From: JAWXUC01 sp044432975 | GTDB taxonomy: Bacteria > Pseudomonadota > Alphaproteobacteria > RF32 > CAG-239 | DNA length: 14,148 nucleotides | Reading direction: 5' to 3' | Assembly (NCBI GenBank): GCA_044432975.1 | Contig: JAWXUC010000022.1 | Span: 1-14,148, forward strand | Shown: positions 7,905-14,056 of the stretch, in pieces | Numbering within the stretch: the first letter of the stretch is position 1 | Layout of the letters: each line of letters starts with the position of its first letter | The notes under the pieces: generated by a model | Told to the model about the DNA's origin: nothing | The model's database searches: none | What the model saw: the letters and a program-made list of their open reading frames with translations, nothing else | Program-made: the position numbers and the translations under genes

Positions 7905-9256
7905 TAGTTATTCTCCTCACCGTCTTCATCTCCGTCATCTTCAGCGAAAGCACGACCACCAGATAATTCATTTAGTTTCTTTTTGGCTTCATCTACTCTT
8001 TTCTTTACTTTTTGGATGTTTTTATAAATTTTTTCTATTTTATTGATTTTTAAAAATACTGGACCCAAACCTGACATAGAAATAATGGTAGCAGCTCCTT
8101 GTAAAGCCATTTTTAGAACTCCTGCTAAAGCTTCTTGGAATTTTGATGTTATTTTTGATCCTGTAAATGTTGTTGCAATTTCTCCTGCTACACCCATTGT
8201 TTTTTTAACAAGGAAGCCAATCATTAATAACACCATAAGTGCAGGGTTAAATTCAACAAAGGTATCCGCATCAGCACCAAATATCTCTGGATTTGATATA
8301 ATTATTTGAACAATTGCAATTAGTGATAATGATATTGTAACAGAAATAGCAAGTATATATGCAGCACCAGATAGAATTATTTTTATACCTTCTGTCATCC
8401 ATTTTCTTGTTTGTTCAAAAGGGAATCCAAGAAGAAAAATAGGAAGCATTACTACCATCATTGTAAATTTGAAAACTGTTTCTACTAAATAAAATACAAA
8501 ACCTAATTTTACAAAAGTGAAAATACATAAAATTGTAAATCCAATTACTTTTGGTAGGAAAAGACCTGCTTTCATGATTGTATAAGATAACATAAATCCA
8601 AGATTTAATTTGCTTGATATATTGCAAACTAAACATTGCATCATTGCGTTTGACCCTTCTGGGAAACCACTATCTGTTGTTGGAGCATATTTTAATTGAG
8701 ATGATGTGCTGCATATATCTTGGCTGCCACTATAAGCTTCTCCAAAAACGCTAAGTTCATTAGATTGGACTAGTTGTGCAACTTCGGCTAATAAATAGGA
8801 TGCTAATTCTAAAAAGGCATTGAAAACAGGGAATATTATGCTATTTAATACATATATCAACCCTGTAGATGAAGATGCTAGATAACCACAAGCAAAGCAT
8901 AAAAAGAATTTTTTTAAGATTCCTGTCCAGAACTTTCCCGTAGGTTCTTCTTCTTTTATAGAGCCTAATTGTTTCATCATTTGAAAAGCAAACCATATTG
9001 AGAATATAACCATCATAACATTCATTGCGCCTTCGGTTAAATTTTCATACGCTGTCATGGTTATGCTACCCATATAATCATATAGCATTCCTAAGATGTT
9101 TGCTTGCCAACAATCTCTTTGTTCTTCTGCTAATTGTTCAGGGCTTTTATCGCTTGGATCAGAGTTATCACAAGCAGATAAAAAAATTGTAGAAGCAAAC
9201 AAAAGCATTAATAGCTTGATAGAATATAAGGATGTTATTTTTTTTATAATGTTCAT
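7904..9256 (-). CDS. VirB6/TrbL-like membrane protein with lipoprotein signal
   Basis: A 450-residue protein and the third of the five paralogs. An upstream in-frame ATG exists at 9265, but GGAGG touches it directly. The same GGAGG is 8 bases from the ATG at 9256, so 9256 is chosen, leaving a 5 bp gap after the previous stop. The N-terminus is a lipoprotein signal: a basic start, a hydrophobic stretch, then lipobox L26-S-A-C29 followed by D30. In well-studied Lol systems Asp at +2 retains a lipoprotein in the inner membrane, which suits a channel subunit. The membrane core is about 72-375, with the shared signature F255-Y-L-V-E259, L271-P-I-F274 and F278-P-F280. It lacks the N-terminal CxxC of its sisters but has a later one (C208-L-V-C211). 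The tail is short: a basic coiled coil (about 405-430) and an acidic end (AEDDGDEDGEENN). VirB6-type role inferred. Confidence 0.82.
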   Translation of the reverse strand: MNIIKKITSLYSIKLLMLLFASTIFLSACDNSDPSDKSPEQLAEEQRDCWQANILGMLYDYMGSITMTAYENLTEGAMNVMMVIFSIWFAFQMMKQLGSIKEEEPTGKFWTGILKKFFLCFACGYLASSSTGLIYVLNSIIFPVFNAFLELASYLLAEVAQLVQSNELSVFGEAYSGSQDICSTSSQLKYAPTTDSGFPEGSNAMMQCLVCNISSKLNLGFMLSYTIMKAGLFLPKVIGFTILCIFTFVKLGFVFYLVETVFKFTMMVVMLPIFLLGFPFEQTRKWMTEGIKIILSGAAYILAISVTISLSLIAIVQIIISNPEIFGADADTFVEFNPALMVLLMIGFLVKKTMGVAGEIATTFTGSKITSKFQEALAGVLKMALQGAATIISMSGLGPVFLKINKIEKIYKNIQKVKKRVDEAKKKLNELSGGRAFAEDDGDEDGEENN

Positions 9257-9261
9257 AGTTC

Positions 9262-10671
9262 TCATCCTCCTTTTCTTTTTTTGTTTACATCATTGGCAAA
9301 TTTAGAGGCTCCTTTTTTTATGGCCCCACCAGCTTTGCTTAAGCCTTTTTTAGCAGCTCCACCAGCTTTGTTTAGCCCGCCTTTAATAGCCTTGCCAGCT
9401 GCTTTTCTTGCAGGGGCTGTTGTTTTTTTGGCAATCTTTGAAATTCCAGACATTGCTAATCCACCTAGTTTGCCACCTGCAGAAATCATTGATCCTCCAG
9501 ACATTGAGCCAGCAAGATCTGTTGCTTTTCCTGTTAATTTTGAAGCAAAGATTGAGCAGACAATAAATGTTAAGAAAGAAACATCTGTAATGCTGAAGAA
9601 TTCAGCTAAAACTTCTGCATCATCTCCGTTCATTGCTTCTATTAGGAGATCATAGCCTCCTTCTCCGCCAGTAACCGCAAATGCCATGATCTCTGTTATT
9701 ATAGAAATTACAAGTCCCATAAAAACAAATTTGAAGAATGTGTCAAGAAAACATTTCCATGTTGTTTCCATCCATTTTTGGGAGAATCCAAAAGGATATG
9801 CTGCTAGTGAAAAAGGTGTGAGTATTCCTGCTAGGCATAATTGTAAAACTCCGTCTATTAGATAATAGCCAAAGGCAACGGATATTGCAACTGCCATAGT
9901 ATACATTGTTAGTCCACTGATTAACATACTTCCATCAGGAAATATTTTAAAACCAACAATTTCTGCTCTACCTTCATTACATGCGATGCACATTAATGAT
10001 GATCCTATAGCTTGCATGAAAGCTAGTTCTTGTTGAACAGCTATTGAAAATTGTTCTATTTTTGTGTAAACATCACTACTAAAAAAATCACTCATTTGTG
10101 GACTGTTAAGAGCTTGAATCGTTTCTATGCTTTGAGCATGGCTTAAGAATCCAGCTCCAATTTCAATTCCTGCTGTTAATATTGGGTTTAGTATCCAATA
10201 AAAAACTTGGTCATATAGTGTTAAAAATGCAAAAGATACAAAAAATTTAAATAATTGTTTAAATAAATCATCAATATATGTTGCGCCACTAACTTGAGAA
10301 AAAGAGCTTAGTTGTGCTAATGTGTTGAAGGCTATTAATATTGCTAATACAATAGACATTATATTTCTTAAAGGAGCAGCTAAGTTTGAAAAAGCATTTT
10401 TAACTAATAAGTTTGCAGTATTAAAAATTGTTAAGTACATATCACACATCATACATTGAGCAAATTGAGAGAGCTTTGATCCTAAAGGTTCACATCCTTC
10501 AAATAATGCACCTACATCGGTTCCGCTATCAACACTGAAAGTTTCTGTGTATCCATTAGGGAAAGTACATACTACTTGACCACTGCCATTGTCTATACAA
10601 TCTGCTTTTGCTATTTGAGGGCAAATGAAAATAATTAATATTGCTAATAATGATAAGAAGAATTTATGCAT
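9262..10671 (-). CDS. VirB6/TrbL-like T4SS membrane protein
   Basis: A 469-residue protein and the second of the five paralogs. An in-frame ATG at 10689 gives six more residues but lacks a good ribosome binding site. The ATG at 10671 has GGAGG five bases upstream and opens a clean signal peptide (about 1-23, AKA before D24), so it is chosen. It overlaps the previous gene by 8 bp. A small extracytoplasmic domain (C25, C35, C60) precedes C73-M-M-C76. The membrane core, about 100-395, contains Y269-Y-L-I-D273, T285-P-F287 and Y292-P-F294. After the last helix come GGKLGG and a basic Ala/Gly/Lys repeat-like end (KKGLSKAGGAIKKG), ending about 70 residues later. It is closest to the upstream neighbour: both share a VCTF/TCMY mini-domain and a DQ(V/I)xYW motif. 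Likely a channel subunit of the inner-membrane T4SS complex. Confidence 0.84.
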   Translation of the reverse strand: MHKFFLSLLAILIIFICPQIAKADCIDNGSGQVVCTFPNGYTETFSVDSGTDVGALFEGCEPLGSKLSQFAQCMMCDMYLTIFNTANLLVKNAFSNLAAPLRNIMSIVLAILIAFNTLAQLSSFSQVSGATYIDDLFKQLFKFFVSFAFLTLYDQVFYWILNPILTAGIEIGAGFLSHAQSIETIQALNSPQMSDFFSSDVYTKIEQFSIAVQQELAFMQAIGSSLMCIACNEGRAEIVGFKIFPDGSMLISGLTMYTMAVAISVAFGYYLIDGVLQLCLAGILTPFSLAAYPFGFSQKWMETTWKCFLDTFFKFVFMGLVISIITEIMAFAVTGGEGGYDLLIEAMNGDDAEVLAEFFSITDVSFLTFIVCSIFASKLTGKATDLAGSMSGGSMISAGGKLGGLAMSGISKIAKKTTAPARKAAGKAIKGGLNKAGGAAKKGLSKAGGAIKKGASKFANDVNKKRKGG

Positions 10672-12472
10672 TGTTACCTCCGTTATCATCTGTATCTAAG
10701 TATAAAGCATCTTTTACTTTGTTTTTAGCTTTGTGAGCTACTTTATGGACCTTGTTTCCCATTGATTTTACGCTTTTTATAGCCGCTTTTGCTCCACTTT
10801 TTTCAGCCAAATTATCTGCTTTATCCAGAGCACCTGCAGCAAGACTTGTTGTTTTGTCATAAGCCTTATTAGCTGCTATTTTAGCTTTTTGAGTCATTTT
10901 TTGAGCTTTTTGACCAACACTTGAATTTGCAATGTTATTTTTTACTCTATTAACACCACTTTTCACACTGTTTTTTGCTTTATTAACACCACTTTTAATG
11001 TTGTTTTTAGTTTCGTTAACTTTTTTATTTATTTTATGAGCTGCAACTTTTGCTTTTCTAGCGATTCTTGTATTGCCAACCGCTTTAGAAATTTTTTCTT
11101 TAGCTGCTTTTCTTACGGGTGCAGTTGCTATATCAGCTGCCTTGACAGCGGTTTTTGCTCCTTTAGTAGCAGCTCCAGCTGCCATACCTCCAATTTTAGC
11201 TCCCATTCCTTGAACTAATCCGCCACCGTCAGAATATTTGTCAGCAATTTTACTTGCTTGTTCTGTAAATTTAAATGCTAGAATTATGCAGGCTATTATT
11301 CCAACTCCTCCTGCTGCACTAACATCAAATATGCTAGCTATTTCATCAACATTATTTTCTTGAAAAGCTGTGAAAATTCTTACTTTGGGATCGCCACTAT
11401 ATCCACCCGCACTGGCAGAGACTAAAGATTGTAAGATTAAGGTTACATCAATACTTATAACAACTCCCATTATTAGAAAAATAAAAAATGAATTCATTAA
11501 GATGTTAAAACCAGTCTTGGGAAAGTTTTTAGTTAGTTTAAACGGAAATGTTGCAATGAAAAATGGCATTAAAGCTCCAAAAATTCCTAATTGAATAATT
11601 GCATCTGTAAGATAAAACCCAAAAGATATTAGCAGAAATAATGTTAAAAAATAAAAGATTAAACCGTTTAAGAAAAGCATTATAGTGAAGCTTTTTAAGC
11701 CTACACAAATAGAAGTACTTGCTATTGCTGTTAAAAACCCTATTTCTGCTTGGATTGCTTGTAATAATGTATCTAGGCTTTCTGCGACATCTGTCCCAAT
11801 TAATCCTTCGCTAGGATAAACGGAATCGCCATTAAGGTATGTAGGGCTTAAAGAAGTTGTGTCAACGCCAAATAAAAATGATTTACTAAAGTCCATTCCT
11901 GTTATAAGGACGGTATCCACAACCCAATAATAAATTTGATCAGGACTTTCTAATAAGAAATAACATATAGCAAAGACAAAAGTTTGTTTTAATAAGTTTG
12001 CTATATATTTTGGGGCATCTTGTTTGCTTAAGGAAGCAACAACAGGTAATGTTGCAAAAAGAATCCATAAGCCAAACGCAACACTTATAACTATTTGGAT
12101 ATAAGGCGCTAGAGTTGAAAAAGAAGCTGAAGAAAGGTCTTGAACACTATTGAAAAGAGCCATAAATAAAGGACAAAATAAGCATTTACTAAAAGCACTA
12201 ATTCTATCTGGTAGCGGTTTGCAATTGCCTAAAAGCATGTCGCTTTCAACTTTGCCTTTATCATTTACGTTCCAAGTATATGGGGTTCCATCATACATAC
12301 AAGTCCAAGTTGAACCTGATTGGGTGCAGACATGAGCTGTTGACCCTGCTGTTCCAGGTGCTGCATTTTCTACAACCCCAGTACTAGCGTTAGATTTTTG
12401 AATATGGAAAAACATTGCAAAAAATGCAATTAATGTAAAAAACAGTAGAATAGTTTTACTTTTTCTTGCCAT
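10664..12472 (-). CDS. VirB6/TrbL-like T4SS membrane protein with basic helical tail
   Basis: A 602-residue protein and the first of the five paralogs. Signal peptide about 1-29 (SNA before S30); an extracytoplasmic region with C49, C58, C84 and C97-L-F-C100; and a membrane core about 121-400 with F286-Y-L-T-D290, M302-P-F304 and F309-P-F311. After the core comes GMGAKIGG, then a strongly basic Ala/Lys tail of about 175 residues with internal near-repeats (NNIKSGVNKAKNSVKSGV) likely to be helical and possibly nucleic-acid or membrane binding. The tail ends in an acidic cap (DTDDNGGNNA). The ATG overlaps the end of the small upstream gene by 17 bp; AGGA lies about 10 bases upstream. VirB6-like channel function is inferred from motifs and family architecture. 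Confidence 0.83.
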   Translation of the reverse strand: MARKSKTILLFFTLIAFFAMFFHIQKSNASTGVVENAAPGTAGSTAHVCTQSGSTWTCMYDGTPYTWNVNDKGKVESDMLLGNCKPLPDRISAFSKCLFCPLFMALFNSVQDLSSASFSTLAPYIQIVISVAFGLWILFATLPVVASLSKQDAPKYIANLLKQTFVFAICYFLLESPDQIYYWVVDTVLITGMDFSKSFLFGVDTTSLSPTYLNGDSVYPSEGLIGTDVAESLDTLLQAIQAEIGFLTAIASTSICVGLKSFTIMLFLNGLIFYFLTLFLLISFGFYLTDAIIQLGIFGALMPFFIATFPFKLTKNFPKTGFNILMNSFFIFLIMGVVISIDVTLILQSLVSASAGGYSGDPKVRIFTAFQENNVDEIASIFDVSAAGGVGIIACIILAFKFTEQASKIADKYSDGGGLVQGMGAKIGGMAAGAATKGAKTAVKAADIATAPVRKAAKEKISKAVGNTRIARKAKVAAHKINKKVNETKNNIKSGVNKAKNSVKSGVNRVKNNIANSSVGQKAQKMTQKAKIAANKAYDKTTSLAAGALDKADNLAEKSGAKAAIKSVKSMGNKVHKVAHKAKNKVKDALYLDTDDNGGNNA

Positions 12473-12635
12473 TAAAAGGGGTTCCTATTACAAAAATACC
12501 AATTAAAAACATAATAATTATTATTAGATATGAAAAAATGTTAAAACCTTTGCTTGTAATAAACTCAAAAAATTTAATGTGGTATAGTATAACAACCACT
12601 CCAAGCATTAAAATGTTTAAAAACCAGTTTTTCAT
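12456..12635 (-). CDS. Small two-helix membrane protein, unknown function
   Basis: A 59-residue frame, ATG at 12635 and TAA at 12456-12458, filling the otherwise empty gap between the hydrolase-like gene and the first VirB6-like gene. It has a good ribosome binding site (AAAGGA, 8 bases upstream) and overlaps the next gene by 17 bp, as expected of a coupled operon member. Two hydrophobic segments (about 4-20 and 33-52) are separated by a short loop with charged residues (KFFEFITSKG). The end is basic (NGKKK). No signal peptide or known motif is seen. Position suggests an accessory subunit or assembly factor for the VirB6-like proteins, but that is inference. Two-helix pilin-like or VirB3-like identity cannot be shown. 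Confidence 0.68.
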   Translation of the reverse strand: MKNWFLNILMLGVVVILYHIKFFEFITSKGFNIFSYLIIIIMFLIGIFVIGTPFNGKKK

Positions 12636-12681
12636 TCTATATTCCTTTAAGCATTATAACATACAAAATTATTAATTTGTG

Positions 12682-13359
12682 TTACAGTTTTTTGATAATT
12701 TTCTTTATATTATTTTTATTGAATCTTTTAATATTGAGGTTTGGGGCTTTAAAAGAGGGGGTAAAATTATTTACTTCAGCACACATTGGTCCTAAAAATA
12801 TTTTGCAAATATATGATTTTGTTAGTTTTTTTATAGGCAAAGAATATTCTTTTGGATTGTTTATTGTTATAACTTTATTTATTTTTAGTTTGTTTTGCCA
12901 TTTTTCTTTGTGTGATAATATTTTATCTAAAACAATAGCTCCAACTCCTTTAGTTATAAAAGAAACCTCATTTATATCTTCTAGATTATTTAGTAACAAA
13001 TTTATTTGTTTTGCATGAGAATCCGAATTTTTTAGAGTCGCAGGATAATTTATTGCTGCAACATTATAATTTTCTTTAAGAATTTCTCTCCATAAAGGTT
13101 TGAAAACGTTTTTGCTTTCAAAAAATGATGGTAGCATTATAATCATGTGTCCTGATTGTTTACTTATTTCATAAAGCTCTATGCTTTTTAAAAATTCTTT
13201 ATAACATTCATTAAACTCTCCTTCAAAGCGACGAATATCCCAATTGTCTAATAATCTACAGGTTTTCTTTTTGTAATGTCTTTGAATTCTCCATTTTTGG
13301 TAAAAGAAAACATCTTCCCAAAAAAAATTGCCACCTAAAGTATAAAAGTCAGAAATCAT
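12682..13359 (-). CDS. Alpha/beta-hydrolase-fold protein, catalytically degenerate
   Basis: A 225-residue protein, probably cytoplasmic (no signal or membrane segment). The order of landmarks follows the esterase/lipase fold: a first core strand at 70-80 (GHMIIMLPSFF, where HG would be expected), NYPATL at 104-109, a nucleophile-elbow region at 134-143 (FITKGVGAIV, aligning with FvGHSlGGlv), and VITINNPKEYS at 153-163, aligning with VTLGTPhxGS. The catalytic Ser position is Gly138 and the oxyanion His-Gly is replaced. The protein ends soon after a GPMCAEV segment, so the region normally holding the catalytic Asp/His is short or absent. It is therefore likely a pseudoenzyme or a decaying gene with an intact frame. 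The start has AAAGGAGA about 7 bases upstream and lies 12 bp after the lipoprotein stop. A structural or binding role beside the secretion genes is possible but unproven. Confidence 0.7.
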   Translation of the reverse strand: MISDFYTLGGNFFWEDVFFYQKWRIQRHYKKKTCRLLDNWDIRRFEGEFNECYKEFLKSIELYEISKQSGHMIIMLPSFFESKNVFKPLWREILKENYNVAAINYPATLKNSDSHAKQINLLLNNLEDINEVSFITKGVGAIVLDKILSHKEKWQNKLKINKVITINNPKEYSLPIKKLTKSYICKIFLGPMCAEVNNFTPSFKAPNLNIKRFNKNNIKKIIKKL

Positions 13360-13371
13360 TAAAAGTCTCCT

Positions 13372-13797
13372 TTAATTTGTTTCGTTGGGAATCGCAGTTA
13401 TACTAACTTTAGCTTTTGAACTTCCATCTCTTTCTATTAATATTTGAACAGCTCTTCCGCTTTTTATATAAGTCATTTGTGAAATCTTTGTACGGACTGT
13501 AGCCACTTCAGTCCATTGCATTTTGGGCATTTCAGTCATATGAAAGTCATATACAGCACTGGCGTTGTATGGGGTAGTATAAACGAGTGATCCTATCCAG
13601 TTTTTGCCACTTCCTAAAGCTTTTGTTTCTTCTAAATCAATTGTGGCAGGTTCAGGAAAGGGGATGTCTGGAAAAAGAGTGTAGTATGGAGGTATTTCAG
13701 ATCCGTCTGGACTCTTTAATATGGGTCTTTCTTTGGTTGAGCATCCTATAGTTATAAGTAATAGAGATGTTATTAGTATTAACTTTGTTTTATTCAT
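13372..13797 (-). CDS. Small lipoprotein, probably outer membrane
   Basis: A 141-residue protein and first gene of the operon. The N-terminus is a lipoprotein signal: MNKTK, a hydrophobic stretch, then T16-I-G-C19 as an imperfect lipobox, with Ser at +2 (predicting outer-membrane sorting under the E. coli rule). The mature part starts with a Pro-rich linker (PPYYTLFPDIPFPEPA), then a compact alpha/beta-like domain: GSLVYTT, a helix with YDFHMTEMPKMQW, then strands ending in VQILIERDG and KVSITAIP. This layout (a strand, an (F/Y)xxxMPxxxW helix, strands) is seen in various small proteobacterial lipoproteins of unknown function; I cannot name the family. The ATG has AAGGA 9 bases upstream, and a promoter lies immediately before it. 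It could anchor or support the secretion complex encoded downstream, by context only. Confidence 0.75.
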   Translation of the reverse strand: MNKTKLILITSLLLITIGCSTKERPILKSPDGSEIPPYYTLFPDIPFPEPATIDLEETKALGSGKNWIGSLVYTTPYNASAVYDFHMTEMPKMQWTEVATVRTKISQMTYIKSGRAVQILIERDGSSKAKVSITAIPNETN

Positions 13798-13820
13798 TAA
13801 TTTTATTCCTTATATATCCA

Positions 13821-13849
13821 TTTATACTATATTACTATATATAAGTTAA
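13821..13849 (-). promoter_or_regulatory. Operon promoter (-35/-10)
   Basis: On the minus strand TTAACT (13844-13849) is 17 bp from TATAAA (13821-13826). The predicted start near 13814 would give a leader of about 17 bases containing the AAGGA of the lipoprotein gene. The -35 matches 4 of 6 and the -10 matches 5 of 6 consensus bases. The region is A/T-rich, so chance matches are common, but position and spacing are right for the only promoter needed by the operon. Confidence 0.55.
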
Positions 13850-13878
13850 AAAAATGCTAATGTCTTCGACATCGAGTC

Positions 13879-13897
13879 TATTAACATTTTGTTAATA
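13879..13897. promoter_or_regulatory. CtrA-box-like palindrome
   Basis: TATTAACA-TTT-TGTTAATA is a perfect 8 bp inverted repeat. Its core, TTAA (13881-13884), seven bases, TTAA (13892-13895), fits the alphaproteobacterial CtrA recognition pattern TTAA-N7-TTAA. It is bordered by two GAGTCTA copies (13874-13880 and 13901-13907). It sits about 30 bp upstream of the operon -35, a plausible activator position. A/T-rich DNA makes chance matches more likely, so this is a candidate only. Confidence 0.4.
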
Positions 13898-13937
13898 TTT
13901 GAGTCTATGGTTGGTTTTGTTTGTGCTTGTTGTAATG

Positions 13938-14026
13938 TTTTTTTGAAAAAAGTTTAAATAAAAAGTGTATAAAAACAGTGGATTAAAAAAAAGATGTAAA
14001 AAAGATGGATTTTTTTGAAAAAAGTT
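13938..14026. repeat. 17 bp direct repeat flanking A-tract DNA
   Basis: TTTTTTTGAAAAAAGTT occurs exactly at 13938-13954 and again at 14010-14026. The second copy ends one base before the plus-strand -35 box. Between them, AAAAAAGATG repeats at 13987-13996 and 13998-14007. Runs of A or T near 13985-13992, 13998-14003 and 14010-14023 recur roughly each helical turn, as in curved DNA or an UP element. Confidence 0.6.
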
Positions 14027-14027
14027 A

Positions 14028-14056
14028 TTGACTTTTGAATTGGTGGTGGCTATAAC
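14028..14056 (+). promoter_or_regulatory. Strong promoter, probably of a stable-RNA operon
   Basis: TTGACT (14028-14033), an exact 17 bp spacer, and TATAAC (14051-14056): 5 of 6 consensus bases at each box. A-tract DNA resembling an UP element lies directly upstream. The GCTATAACC form of the -10 resembles alphaproteobacterial rRNA promoters as I recall them. Transcription would start near 14063 and run off the right edge. What it drives is not visible. Confidence 0.7.

Noticed and set aside
12456..12635. Calling the small membrane protein VirB2 (pilin) or VirB3
   Set aside because: It has two helices and is near the VirB6 genes, but lacks a pilin signal peptide and no VirB3 motif is recognisable; the name would be a guess.
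12466..12675. Plus-strand 69-codon frame in the gap before the first VirB6-like gene
   Set aside because: It is antisense to the 59-residue membrane protein, which has a good ribosome binding site and operon context.
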